Positions 16,479 through 25,175 are shown, counted from the first letter of the stretch. The stretch: DNA of 64,000 nt from Kitasatospora sp. MAA19 (GCF_029894125.1 NZ_JARXYZ010000011.1:186001-250000), one strand, 5' to 3'. Notes: a model not told the origin generated them from the letters alone. Made by a program: numbers and translations.

Positions 16479-17819
16479 ATGACCGACGACGTCCTGCTGG
16501 TCCACGGCGGAAACCCGCTCGAAGGCGAGATCCGCGTCCGCGGTGCGAAGAACCTGGTGCCCAAGGCCATGGTCGCCGCCCTCCTCGGCCAGGGCCCCAG
16601 CAGACTGCGCAACGTCCCGGACATCCGCGACGTCAAGGTGGTCCGCGGCCTGCTCCAGCTGCACGGGGTCACCGTGCGCACGGGCGACGAGGACGGCGAG
16701 CTGATCCTCGACCCGTCCCACGTGGAGAGTGCGAACGTCGCTGACATCGACGCGCACGCCGGCTCCTCGCGGATCCCGATCCTGTTCTGCGGCCCCCTGC
16801 TGCACCGCCTCGGCCACGCCTTCATCCCGGGCCTGGGCGGCTGCGACATCGGCGGCCGCCCGGTCGACTTCCACTTCGAGGTGCTGCGCCAGTTCGGCGC
16901 CACCATCGAGAAGCACCCGCAGGGCACCTACCTGGTCGCCCAGCAGCGTCTGCGCGGCACCAGGATCGAGCTGCCCTACCCCTCGGTCGGTGCGACCGAG
17001 CAGGTGCTGCTCACCGCCGTCCTCGCCGAGGGCGTCACCGAGCTGCGCAACGCGGCCATCGAGCCGGAGATCGTCGACCTGATCTGCGTGCTGCAGAAGA
17101 TGGGCGCGATCATCACGCTGGGCACCGACCGGACCATCCTGATCACCGGCGTCGACGAGCTGGGCGGCTACACCCACCGCGCGCTGCCGGACCGCCTGGA
17201 GGCCGCCTCCTGGGCCTGCGCGGCGCTCGCCACCAAGGGCGACATCTACGTCCGCGGCGCCCGCCAGCTGGAGATGATGACCTTCCTGAACACCTTCCGG
17301 AAGGTCGGCGGCGCCTTCGAGGTGGAGGACGAGGGCATCCGCTTCTGGCACCCGGGCGGCGAGCTCAAGGCGATCGCCCTGGAGACCGACGTGCACCCGG
17401 GCTTCCAGACGGACTGGCAGCAGCCGCTGGTGGTCGCGCTGACCCAGGCCACCGGGCTGTCCATCGTCCACGAGACGGTGTACGAGTCGCGGCTCGGCTT
17501 CACCGGCGCGCTCAACCAGATGGGTGCACACATCCAGCTGTACCGCGAGTGCCTGGGCGCCACCCCGTGCCGCTTCGGCGCGCGCAACTTCCTGCACTCG
17601 GCGGTCGTCTCCGGCCCGTCCAAGCTGATGGGCGCCGAGCTGGTCATCCCGGACCTGCGCGGCGGCTTCTCGTACCTGATCGCGGCGCTGGCGGCCGAGG
17701 GCACCTCGACCGTGCACGGCATCGACCTGATCAACCGCGGCTACGAGAACTTCATGGAGAAGCTGCGCGACCTGGGCGCCCACGTCGAGCTGCCGACCGA
17801 GCAGCTGGTCGACGCCTGA
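16479..17819 (+). CDS. murA: UDP-N-acetylglucosamine 1-carboxyvinyltransferase MurA
   Basis: 446 residues from ATG 16479. MurA catalyses the first committed step of peptidoglycan synthesis, transferring enolpyruvate from PEP to UDP-GlcNAc in the cytoplasm. GEIRVRGAKNLVPKAMVAALL carries the Lys-Asn pair near the N-terminus. GLGGCDIGGRPVDFH has the loop cysteine that in E. coli numbering is Cys115, so the enzyme keeps the residue alkylated by fosfomycin. DLRGGFSYLIAALAAEGTS is the C-terminal signature. The protein is slightly longer than the ~420 typical size. Streptomycetes usually have a second MurA elsewhere. It ends 75 bp before the convergent hup gene with a strong terminator between them. 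Confidence 0.95.
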   Translation: MTDDVLLVHGGNPLEGEIRVRGAKNLVPKAMVAALLGQGPSRLRNVPDIRDVKVVRGLLQLHGVTVRTGDEDGELILDPSHVESANVADIDAHAGSSRIPILFCGPLLHRLGHAFIPGLGGCDIGGRPVDFHFEVLRQFGATIEKHPQGTYLVAQQRLRGTRIELPYPSVGATEQVLLTAVLAEGVTELRNAAIEPEIVDLICVLQKMGAIITLGTDRTILITGVDELGGYTHRALPDRLEAASWACAALATKGDIYVRGARQLEMMTFLNTFRKVGGAFEVEDEGIRFWHPGGELKAIALETDVHPGFQTDWQQPLVVALTQATGLSIVHETVYESRLGFTGALNQMGAHIQLYRECLGATPCRFGARNFLHSAVVSGPSKLMGAELVIPDLRGGFSYLIAALAAEGTSTVHGIDLINRGYENFMEKLRDLGAHVELPTEQLVDA

Positions 17820-17838
17820 TCACCGGGGCCGGAAAACC

Positions 17839-17875
17839 GAGCGGCCGGGCTCCCCAGTGGGGAGCCCGGCCGCTC
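17839..17875. terminator. Bidirectional terminator between murA and hup
   Basis: A perfect 17-bp GC-rich stem (GAGCGGCCGGGCTCCCC and its complement) with a 3-nt loop, centred between convergent stops at 17819 and 17894. Confidence 0.9.
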
Positions 17876-17893
17876 GGGCGTTCAAGGGGCGGT

Positions 17894-18172
17894 TCAGCCC
17901 TTGGCGGCTTCCTTGAGCTTGGAGCCGGCGCTCACCTTGGCGCTGTAGCCGGCCGCGATCTGGATCGGCTCACCGGTCTGCGGGTTGCGGGCGGTGCGGG
18001 CGGCACGGTGGGTGCGCTCGAAGGTCAGGAAACCGGGGATGGTGACCTTCTCGTCGCCCTTGGCGACGACCTCGCCGACGATCTCGGCGAACGCGGCCAG
18101 AACGGCGTCGGCGTCCTTGCGGGTCACCTCGGCGCGCTCGGACAGCGCGGCCACCAGCTCACTGCGGTTCAT
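17894..18172 (-). CDS. hupA: HU-family nucleoid protein (HupA type)
   Basis: 92 residues starting at ATG 18172 (MNRSELVAAL), with GGAG seven bases upstream. A typical short HU: the helical N-terminal half (VLAAFAEIVGEVVAKGDEKV), then IPGFLTFERTHRAARTARNPQTG, the beta arm that inserts into the DNA minor groove, ending GSKLKEAAKG. It lacks the lysine/alanine-rich tail of the sporulation-specific HupS, so it is the vegetative form. HU dimers bend and compact DNA in the nucleoid. The leader contains a very stable nested hairpin at 18201-18263. Confidence 0.95.
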   Translation of the reverse strand: MNRSELVAALSERAEVTRKDADAVLAAFAEIVGEVVAKGDEKVTIPGFLTFERTHRAARTARNPQTGEPIQIAAGYSAKVSAGSKLKEAAKG

Positions 18173-18200
18173 GTGTACTCCTGTGGTCTGTTCGCTTGCG

Positions 18201-18263
18201 GTGTGCGGGGGCCCATCGGTACTCCCACCGGGGGGCACCCGGATGGGCCGCAGGTCCGCACAC
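18201..18263 (-). promoter_or_regulatory. Nested hairpin in the hup leader
   Basis: Two perfect 8-bp helices stack around a short asymmetric internal loop: GTGTGCGG/CCGCACAC outside (18201-18208 with 18256-18263) and GGCCCATC/GATGGGCC inside (18210-18217 with 18242-18249). On the minus strand the structure ends 28 nt before the hup ATG, leaving the ribosome site free. It could be a leader regulating HU synthesis or an mRNA-stabilising stem; the transcription start was not identified. Confidence 0.55.
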
Positions 18264-18570
18264 TGTGCTCATGCAGGCATTGCGTGGTCGCAGGCCGGGT
18301 CCGTACCCGATGCCGCGCGCCGGTGCCGTCGAAGGCCCGTCCGCCTGCCTGGATACGAATCCTGCCCCGACCGGCCCCGAGAAAGCCAATCGGGCCCCGG
18401 CCGCGACACCCGAACAAAGCCCGCCCGTTGGAGGTGTGACGCTCCGTCGGCTCCGGCGGACCGGGCGCGGGCGGCGGTCGGGAGGACGCGCCGGAAGACC
18501 AGGGGGACGTTCCGTACTTGTCGGACACGCCTGCCCCGTGCAGGGCTACCGTACGCCCTAGGCACGACAA

Positions 18571-18623
18571 GCCCAAACACGCCCCTCGCCCTTGTGTCGC
18601 AAGGGTTCGGGGCGGACTTGGGC
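18571..18623 (-). terminator. Long imperfect hairpin downstream of malic enzyme
   Basis: Three helices in line separated by symmetric 3/3 internal loops: GCCCAA/TTGGGC, CGCCCC/GGGGCG and CCCTT/AAGGG with a 7-nt loop. A second palindrome, ATGTCCG-CTATT-CGGACAT, lies at 18628-18646. Both lie between the malic enzyme stop (18682) and hup on the same strand and probably end the malic enzyme transcript. Apart from these and the hup leader, the 509-bp gap 18173-18681 shows nothing I can support. Confidence 0.6.
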
Positions 18624-18681
18624 GGGCATGTCCGCTATTCGGACATTTGACCGACCGGCGACACGCCGGCGACCGGTCCGG

Positions 18682-20154
18682 TCAGAGCTTGACGGTGGGG
18701 AAGGAGGACGCGTCGAGCGTGCCGACGATGCCCGGGGTCGGACGGGCCGGCTCCGTGTTCTCCTGGACGCCGGCCAGCGCCGCCTCGCGCACCGCCGAGG
18801 CCACCGTCTTGGCGACGTCCTTGTGGAAGACGCTCGGGATGATGTAGTTGGCGTTCAGCTCGTCGTCGCCGACGGTGGTGGCCAGCGCCCGGGCGGCGGC
18901 GATCATCATCTCGGTGTTGACGGTGCGGCTCTGGGCGTCCAGCAGGCCGCGGAAGACACCCGGGAAGACCAGCACGTTGTTGATCTGGTTGGGGAAGTCG
19001 CTGCGGCCGGTGGCGACCACGGCGGCGGTCTGCCGGGCGATGGCCGGGTCGACCTCCGGGTCCGGGTTGGCCAGCGCGAAGACGATCGAGTCCTCGGCCA
19101 TGGTGGCCAGGTCGTCGCCGTCCAGGACGTTCGGGGCCGAGACGCCGATGAAGACGTCGGCGCCCGCCACGGCCTCCTTGAGGCTGCCGGTGCGGCCCGA
19201 GCGGTTGGTGTGCTCGGCGATCCAGCGCAGGCTCTCGTTGAGGTCCTCCCGGCCCTGGTGGACCACGCCGCGCACGTCCGCCACGGTGGCGTGCTCGACG
19301 CCGGCCGCCAGCAGCAGCTTGAGGATCGCGGTACCGGCGGCGCCGGCACCCGACATCACCACCCGGATGTCGCCGATCTCCTTGCCGACCACCTTGAGCG
19401 CGTTGGTGAGGGCGGCCAGCACCACGATCGCGGTGCCGTGCTGGTCGTCGTGGAAGACCGGGATGTCCAGGGCCTCGCGCAGCCGGGCCTCGATCTCGAA
19501 GCAGCGCGGCGCGGAGATGTCCTCCAGGTTGATGCCCGCGAAGCCGGGGGCGATCGCCTTGACGATGGCCACGATCTCGTCGCTGTCCTGGGTGTCCAGG
19601 CAGATCGGCCAGGCGTCGATCCCGGCGAAGCGCTTGAACAGGGCCGCCTTGCCCTCCATGACCGGCAGCGCGGCGGCCGGGCCGATGTTGCCCAGGCCCA
19701 GCACCGCCGAGCCGTCGGTGACCACGGCGACGCTGTTGCGCTTGATCGTGAGGCGGCGGGCGTCCTCGGGGTTCTCGGCGATCGCCATGCAGACCCGGGC
19801 GACGCCCGGGGTGTAGATCATGCTGAGGTCGTCACGGTTGCGGATCGGCAGCTTGGACGACATCTCGATCTTGCCGCCGAGGTGCATCAGGAAGGTGCGG
19901 TCCGAGACCTTGCCGATCGACACGCCGTCGATCGCCCGCAGCTTCTCGACGATCTCCTCACCGTGCGCGACCGAGGAGGCCGCGACCGTGACGTCGATCC
20001 GCAGCGCCTCCAGGCCGGAGGCGGTGACGTCGAGACCGGTCACCGAACCGCCGGAGGACTCCACGGCCGTGGTGATCGCACTGACGGCGTTGCCCCGGGC
20101 CGGGACCTCCAGCCGCACCGTGATCGAGTTGGAGACACTGGGCACCGTCGCCAT
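18682..20154 (-). CDS. NAD(P)-dependent malic enzyme with N-terminal ACT domain
   Basis: 490 residues from ATG 20154. Residues about 1-85 are an ACT-like regulatory domain (SITVRLEVPARGNAVSAITTAVE). The catalytic part begins near MIYTPGVARVCMAIAE. VAVVTDGSAVLGLGNIG and KAALFKRFAGIDAWPICLDT are malic-enzyme signatures, NLEDISAPRCFEIE and IPVFHDDQHGTA bind the divalent metal and malate, and VMSGAGAAGTAILKLL is the dinucleotide-binding loop. It oxidatively decarboxylates malate to pyruvate. I recall the S. coelicolor counterpart as NAD-dependent; the cofactor is not decided here. The ACT domain suggests control by a small ligand. No operon partner. Confidence 0.93.
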   Translation of the reverse strand: MATVPSVSNSITVRLEVPARGNAVSAITTAVESSGGSVTGLDVTASGLEALRIDVTVAASSVAHGEEIVEKLRAIDGVSIGKVSDRTFLMHLGGKIEMSSKLPIRNRDDLSMIYTPGVARVCMAIAENPEDARRLTIKRNSVAVVTDGSAVLGLGNIGPAAALPVMEGKAALFKRFAGIDAWPICLDTQDSDEIVAIVKAIAPGFAGINLEDISAPRCFEIEARLREALDIPVFHDDQHGTAIVVLAALTNALKVVGKEIGDIRVVMSGAGAAGTAILKLLLAAGVEHATVADVRGVVHQGREDLNESLRWIAEHTNRSGRTGSLKEAVAGADVFIGVSAPNVLDGDDLATMAEDSIVFALANPDPEVDPAIARQTAAVVATGRSDFPNQINNVLVFPGVFRGLLDAQSRTVNTEMMIAAARALATTVGDDELNANYIIPSVFHKDVAKTVASAVREAALAGVQENTEPARPTPGIVGTLDASSFPTVKL

Positions 20155-20328
20155 CGACGCTTCCTTCTTCCGTCCGTGCGGCAGGTTCAACGTTTTGTTG
20201 AAGGCATCGCCTGCGCATGCTAGACCTCGATCGTCGCACCTTCCAAGGGGTAGCCAGAAATAACGTTCATTGAGTGTGCGGATCCGACAACTTCTTGCCT
20301 CTCCGGGCCGATGCGTTACATTGGACGG

Positions 20329-20460
20329 GACACCGGCTCGATCCAAGCCCCCGGGCCCAACCTTCGTCCCTTCGAGGGACCACTTGCCGCGAGGCGAGCA
20401 TGGCGGGTCGGTGTCACTAACGTCTGAAGGCCCCTCACCAAGCGGTGAGGGGCCTTCTTC
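20329..20460 (+). ncRNA. Candidate small RNA between malic enzyme and HelD genes
   Basis: In the 323-bp gap 20155-20477 both flanking genes are on the minus strand, yet the plus strand shows a promoter-like pair, TTGCCT (20295-20300) and TACATT (20317-20322) with 16 bp between. About 100 bp later comes a 14-bp hairpin (GAAGGCCCCTCACC, 20426-20457) followed by TTCGCG with a T-rich shoulder on the plus side only. Internal hairpins such as GTCCCT-TCG-AGGGAC occur between. An RNA of about 130 nt is predicted. I recall an S. coelicolor sRNA at the SCO2952 locus but cannot verify it. Otherwise the hairpin is simply the HelD terminator. Confidence 0.5.
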
Positions 20461-20477
20461 GCGTCGCGGACCGGCCG

Positions 20478-22781
20478 TCAGCCGTGCAGCAGCGCGGGCA
20501 CGCCCGCCGCGTCCGGCAGGTCGTCCGGGCCGGACAGCACGGTCAGCCGCTGGGTCGCCCGGGTCAGCGCCACGTACAGCACCCGCAGGCCGGCCTCCGA
20601 CTCGCCGGCGATGCCGGTCGGATCGGCCACCACGGTCGCGTCGTACTCCAGGCCCTTGGCCTCCAGACTGCCCAGCGCCACCACCCGCTCGCCCAGGCCC
20701 TCGGTCCAGCCGGCCGCCTCGGCCCGGCGGTCCATCGGCACCACGATCGCCACCGTGCCGTCCACCTCGGTCAGCAGCCGCTCCAGCTCGGCCCGGGCCG
20801 CCGCGCCGAAGGCCTCCGGCGCGGGATCGGTGACGGCCGCGAAGCGCGGCTCGACGCCGACCCTGCGCACCGCGCTCGGCGACGGGGTGCCCGGCGCGGC
20901 CAGCGCCAGCACCTTGGCCGCGACCTCGGCGATCTCGGCCGGGTTGCGGTAGTTGACGGTCAGCGTGAAGCGGCGGCGCGGCTTGCCCGACAGCACCTCG
21001 TCCAGTGCGGCCTGGGCCTCCTGCGGGAACGGCCAGGAGGACTGCGCCGGGTCGCCGACGATCGTCCAGGTCGCCATCCGGGCCCGGCGGCCGATCATCC
21101 GCCACTGCATCGGGGTGAGGTCCTGCGCCTCGTCCACGATCACGTGCGCGTACTCGGTGCGCTCCACCGGCACCCGCTCGCGCTGGCGGGAGCTGCGGTC
21201 GGCGAAGGTGGTGACCTCCTCCAGCCCGCTCAGCAGGTCCACCGCGTCCACCTCGCGCACCTTCGGCCGGGCCGCCTCGCCGAGCAGCACCTGGAGCTCG
21301 TCCACCAGCGCGACGTCGTGCGCGGACAGCGCACCCTCGCCCCGGTGGGACAGGTGGCGCCAGGAGGCGGCCAGCAGCCTCGCCTCGTCCGGGGCGACGA
21401 CGCGGCGGGCGATCCGGTTGGTGTGCCGGTGCTGCTTGAGCGTGGCGAGCACCCGGCGCGGGGTGAGGGCGGGCCACCAGGCGTCCAGGAAGTCCAGGAA
21501 CGGCGCCTCGTCCGAGACGTACTCGTCGAAGGACTCCTTCTCCTCCTGGCGCTGCTCGCGGGCGTAGTGGTCGGCGGGCTTCGGCAGGTGCCGGGTGGCC
21601 TCCTGCCACAGGGCGTCCAGCAGCAGCCTGCGGGCCCGCGGGCGCAGCAGGTTCAGCGGGGTGCCGCCGGAGCCGATCACGTTGCCGCGGACGGCCTTGA
21701 GGCGGGCCGCGTCCAGCTTGAGCACCTCGCCGCGGGCGACCACCTTCAGCTCCTGCGGCGCGCCCAGCTCCAGCGCGGCCCGGGCGGCCCGGCGCAGCAG
21801 CTGCACCATCCGGGCCGAGCCCTTGACCCGCGAGGCCTCCGGGCTGTCGTAGGTGCCCGCCTCGATGCCGTCCACCAGCGAGCCGACCGCGCGGATGGCG
21901 ACCTGCCCCTCCTCGCCGAGCGAGGGCAGCACGCCCTCGGTGTAGGAGACCAGCAGCGGGGTCGGCGAGACCACCAGGATGCCCCCGGCGTAGCGGCGGC
22001 GGTCCTGGTACAGCAGGTACGCGGCGCGGTGCAGGGCCACGGCGGTCTTGCCGGTGCCCGGGCCGCCGGTGACGAGCGTGGCGCCGGCGGCGGCCGCGCG
22101 GATCACCTCGTCCTGCTCCTTCTGGATGGAGGAGACGATGTCGCGCATCGAGTGACTGCGGGCGCGGCCGAGCGAGGCCATCAGCGCACCGTCGCCGACC
22201 ACGGCCAGCTCCCGGCCGTTCAGGGTCGGGGTCAGGTCGGGGCGCAGCAGGTCGTCCTCGACGCCGATCACCCGGCGCCCCTTGGAGCGGATCACCCGGC
22301 GGCGGATCACCCGGCCCGGCTCGACCGGGGTGGCGCGGTAGAACGGCGCGGCGGCGGGCGCCCGCCAGTCGATCACCAGCGGGCCGTACTCGGCGTCCAG
22401 CACGCCGAGGCGACCGATGTGCAGGGTCTCGGCGACGGCCGGGTCGGCCGGGTCGAGCGGGGTGTCGGAGGGAATGCCGTGCTCCTCCGGGGCATCCGCC
22501 CGCTGGAGGTCGATCCGGCCGAACAGGAAGTCCTCGAACTCGTTGTTCAGGCGCTGGAGGTGCGCACCGGCCCGGTAGACCTGGGCGTCCCGCTCGGCGA
22601 GTGCGCCGGGGGTGCCGACGTGGACCCGCTTGGCGGCGTCCTCCAGGATGTACTCGGCCTCGGCGAGCTTCTCCTCCAGCCGGTGGTAGACGGTGTCGAG
22701 GTGCTGCTGCTCACCGGCGATCTCGCGTTCGCGTACGGTCTCGTGGTCGGTGGCGGCGGTGGTGTCCGTGTTGCTCTGCAT
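20478..22781 (-). CDS. HelD-like RNA polymerase-associated SF1 ATPase
   Basis: 767 residues. An N-terminal coiled-coil arm (residues about 15-75, REIAGEQQHLDTVYHRLEEKL) precedes a UvrD/Rep-like motor: LVIDWRAPAAAPFYRA, Walker A TGGPGTGKTAVALHRAAYLL, motif II VIVDEAQDLTPMQWRMIG and the late ALTRATQRLTVL. The arm plus motor layout and length match HelD, which binds RNA polymerase, removes it from nucleic acid and recycles it; actinobacterial HelR members also protect against rifamycins. I cannot separate HelD from HelR without an alignment, and I did not find an obvious rifamycin-associated element upstream. It stands alone between ssrA and the candidate sRNA. Confidence 0.88.
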   Translation of the reverse strand: MQSNTDTTAATDHETVREREIAGEQQHLDTVYHRLEEKLAEAEYILEDAAKRVHVGTPGALAERDAQVYRAGAHLQRLNNEFEDFLFGRIDLQRADAPEEHGIPSDTPLDPADPAVAETLHIGRLGVLDAEYGPLVIDWRAPAAAPFYRATPVEPGRVIRRRVIRSKGRRVIGVEDDLLRPDLTPTLNGRELAVVGDGALMASLGRARSHSMRDIVSSIQKEQDEVIRAAAAGATLVTGGPGTGKTAVALHRAAYLLYQDRRRYAGGILVVSPTPLLVSYTEGVLPSLGEEGQVAIRAVGSLVDGIEAGTYDSPEASRVKGSARMVQLLRRAARAALELGAPQELKVVARGEVLKLDAARLKAVRGNVIGSGGTPLNLLRPRARRLLLDALWQEATRHLPKPADHYAREQRQEEKESFDEYVSDEAPFLDFLDAWWPALTPRRVLATLKQHRHTNRIARRVVAPDEARLLAASWRHLSHRGEGALSAHDVALVDELQVLLGEAARPKVREVDAVDLLSGLEEVTTFADRSSRQRERVPVERTEYAHVIVDEAQDLTPMQWRMIGRRARMATWTIVGDPAQSSWPFPQEAQAALDEVLSGKPRRRFTLTVNYRNPAEIAEVAAKVLALAAPGTPSPSAVRRVGVEPRFAAVTDPAPEAFGAAARAELERLLTEVDGTVAIVVPMDRRAEAAGWTEGLGERVVALGSLEAKGLEYDATVVADPTGIAGESEAGLRVLYVALTRATQRLTVLSGPDDLPDAAGVPALLHG

Positions 22782-22982
22782 GGCCTCGGTGGTAGCGACG
22801 GAATCCGGCTCCGGAAAACGAGCGGACGGATGATCCTACGCCCCGGCCGGTGCCGCGCGCCGCATCGGGACGGCGTCGGAGACGCATCGGAGCCGCATCG
22901 AAACGGACACGGCCCCGGTGCGGCGGCAGCACGAAGGCCGCCCTCCGCTGAGCGGTGGACGGCCTTCACTGTGAACATGGGG

Positions 22983-23364
22983 TGGTGGAGATGCCGGGAA
23001 TCGAACCCGGGTCCAGTGGAGTTAATTCAGGGCTTCTCCGAGCGCAGTCCGCTGTGCTTTTCTCGGCCCTGGCGGTCACACGGACAAGCCGCCAACAGGC
23101 CCAGCTGCTGTTTGATTTCCCATCCACCCTCGCAGCCCGGGCGGACGGTTGAGTTCCCTAGATTATGCCAGGGTCCGGGTCGGGAACTCCCCGGTCTGAC
23201 ACCCAAGCGCTATCGGTGCTTATTAGGCAGCGAGAGCGAACTGCTGGGAATCGCGCTTAGAGTTGGCGATTATTTTTTTGCGACACGTGGTTAACGAGAT
23301 CATTGCCGCGTTCCTCGGCTCGCTTCCCCTGTTTCAACATCCCCTGTCGAAACCGATCATCCCC
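22983..23364 (-). ncRNA. ssrA: tmRNA (transfer-messenger RNA)
   Basis: 382 nt. On the minus strand the 5' end GGGGATGATCGGTTTCGACA pairs with the 3' end CATCTCCACCA, which includes an encoded CCA. The T arm reads GGGTTCGATTCCC. The tag frame at 23226-23267 encodes ANSKRDSQQFALAA and is followed by two TAA codons (23220-23225); the resume codon is the alanine GCC after the AAUAAUC-like stretch. tmRNA rescues stalled ribosomes and tags the product for proteolysis. Its protein partner smpB is 85 bp upstream on the same strand. Confidence 0.97.
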
Positions 23365-23449
23365 ATGTTTTGTTGAGAAACAGCCGGACGGCGACCGTCC
23401 GTGTTGCTGGCGCCATAGTACGCGAGGCGACGGGTGAGGGTCCAGCGGA

Positions 23450-23926
23450 TTAACGCTGGCGCCGCCGGGCGGCCGCCACCGCGCGGGCCGTCTCGCGGGT
23501 GTCCTGCTTCTCGCGCAGCGTCTGCCGCTTGTCGTACAGCTTCTTGCCGACGGCGAGCGCGAGTTCGAGCTTCACCCGGCCGTCCTTGAAGTACAGCGAG
23601 AGCGGGATGAGCGTGTGGCCCGCGTCGCGGACCTTGGTCTCGATCTTGCGGATCTCCATCTTGTGCAGCAGCAGCTTGCGCTTGCGCCGGGCCGCGTGGT
23701 TGGTCCACGTCCCCTGGGTGTACTCGGGGATGAACACGTTGTCGATCCAGGCCTCGTGGCCCTGGATGTAGGCGTAGCCGTCGACCAGGTTGGCCCGCCC
23801 CTCGCGCAGCGACTTCACCTCCGTGCCGGTGAGCACCAGGCCGCACTCGTAGGTGTCGAGGATCATGTACTCGTGTCGCGCCTTCTTGTTCTGCGCGATC
23901 AGCTTCTGTCCGGTTTCCTTTGCCAT
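23450..23926 (-). CDS. smpB: SsrA-binding protein SmpB
   Basis: 158 residues, normal length. IAQNKKARHEYMILDTYECGLVLTGTEVKSLREG is represented here by the blocks KKARHEYMILDTYECGL and GTEVKSLREGRANL; WIDNVFIPEYTQGTW and the basic C-terminus TARAVAAARRRQR are also diagnostic. SmpB binds the tRNA-like part of tmRNA and brings it to stalled ribosomes. It lies just upstream of ssrA, and 43 bp downstream of the S41 protease gene, so the order is protease-smpB-ssrA in one direction. Confidence 0.97.
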   Translation of the reverse strand: MAKETGQKLIAQNKKARHEYMILDTYECGLVLTGTEVKSLREGRANLVDGYAYIQGHEAWIDNVFIPEYTQGTWTNHAARRKRKLLLHKMEIRKIETKVRDAGHTLIPLSLYFKDGRVKLELALAVGKKLYDKRQTLREKQDTRETARAVAAARRRQR

Positions 23927-23969
23927 AGCGCGGCCATTCTCGCACTTCGGCCCGTGCGGGGCAGCCCCT

Positions 23970-25115
23970 TTAGGCCCGGGTGCCGAGCCCGGCCAGCACT
24001 CGCAGGGCCAGCGCGTCGGCGTCCTCGCCGCCGGTCGCCGGGACGTCCGGGGCCAGGCCGGCGCCCTCCGGGGAGCGGCCGGCCGGGGTGTAGTAGCGGC
24101 CGACGGTCAGCTCCAGCACGGCGCCGTCGGCGAGCCGGCTGGGCTGCTGGACGGTGCCCTTGCCGAAGGTCCGCGAGCCCACCACCACGGCGCGGCTGCG
24201 GTCCTGGAGCGCGCCGGTGAGCAGTTCGGCGGCGCTCATCGTGCCGCCGTCGACCAGCACCACCAGCGGGGTCCGCTGGTCGCCTCCGGGCGGGGCGGTC
24301 AACTCCCGGGTCTCGCCGCGCTCCTGGTAGGAGCCGACCGGGCCGCCGTCCAGGAAGATCCCGGCGGTGCCGGCGGCCTCCTCGACCAACCCGCCCGAGT
24401 TGCCGCGCAGATCGAGCACCACGCCGGTGTGCGGGGCGCGCAGCGCGGCGCGCACCTGGTCGGTCACGCCGCTGGTGAAGGCCCGCACGGTGATCCGCAG
24501 CGCGCCCTTCTCCAGGTGCACGGCGGTGACCTGCTGGCTGTCCAGCAGGACGCGCCGCAGCCGCAGTTCGCGGACGGCGCCGTCGCCGCGCCGCACGGCG
24601 AGGGTGACCTCGGAGCCCGCCGTGCGCTCGCCGTCCCGCCCGCGCAGCCGGGCCACCACCTCGGTGACCGGCAGACGGTCGGCCGGGTCCTCGTCGATCC
24701 GCAGCAGCCGGTCGCCGGCCGCGATCCCGGCCGCGGCGGCGGGCCCGGCGGGCGCGACCTGGGAGACCGTGGTGACGCCGTCCTCGCCGCGGCCGACCGA
24801 GAGGCCGACGCCCAGGTAGCGGCCGTCCAGGCCCTGGCTGAACTCGGCGTACTCCTGGGCGCTGTAGTACGCGCCCCAGCGGTCGCCGTTGGCTCCGAGC
24901 AGGTGCTCGGCCTGCTGCTCGGACAGCGCGGTGCCGGCCGGGTCCGCCGGGAGGCCCACGGCGGACCCGGCGACCGGGCCGGCGTCGGCGGACGGGCGCC
25001 GCGGCGGACCGCTCGGGTCGCCCCAGGCGCCGGTGGCGGCCCCGGCCATCAGCACGGCGCCGAACACCAGGCTGAGGGTGGCCACCTGACGTGCCCTGCG
25101 CGGAGTTTGCAGCAT
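23970..25115 (-). CDS. S41-family C-terminal processing protease (CtpA-like) with PDZ domain
   Basis: 381 residues with an N-terminal signal-anchor (RARQVATLSLVFGAVLMAGA). A PDZ domain lies around residues 95-190 (YLGVGLSVGRGEDGVTTVSQ, AGIAAGDRLLRIDE). The tail-specific protease core holds the catalytic serine in DGGTMSAAELLTGAL and the lysine in GSRTFGKGTVQ; LDLRGNSGGLVEEA is also typical. It should cleave periplasm-side proteins near their C-termini. In actinobacteria this gene often sits between ftsX and smpB, as here. The start was chosen at the ATG giving a full signal sequence. Transcription likely follows from its own promoter because a terminator ends ftsX 10 bp further upstream of the gap. 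Confidence 0.92.
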   Translation of the reverse strand: MLQTPRRARQVATLSLVFGAVLMAGAATGAWGDPSGPPRRPSADAGPVAGSAVGLPADPAGTALSEQQAEHLLGANGDRWGAYYSAQEYAEFSQGLDGRYLGVGLSVGRGEDGVTTVSQVAPAGPAAAAGIAAGDRLLRIDEDPADRLPVTEVVARLRGRDGERTAGSEVTLAVRRGDGAVRELRLRRVLLDSQQVTAVHLEKGALRITVRAFTSGVTDQVRAALRAPHTGVVLDLRGNSGGLVEEAAGTAGIFLDGGPVGSYQERGETRELTAPPGGDQRTPLVVLVDGGTMSAAELLTGALQDRSRAVVVGSRTFGKGTVQQPSRLADGAVLELTVGRYYTPAGRSPEGAGLAPDVPATGGEDADALALRVLAGLGTRA

Positions 25116-25175
25116 GGCATCGGAGTGTAGACACCGCGTCGGGCACGACGGGCCGGAACGGCGGACGGGAAACGG

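Noticed and set aside
16479..17819. Fosfomycin-resistant (Cys-to-Asp) MurA
   Set aside because: The loop cysteine is present in GLGGCDIGG.
18682..21609. A 975-residue malic enzyme with a long N-terminal extension
   Set aside because: The extension runs through the intergenic gap and reads antisense-like through the HelD gene out of frame; the ATG at 20154 begins the ACT domain.
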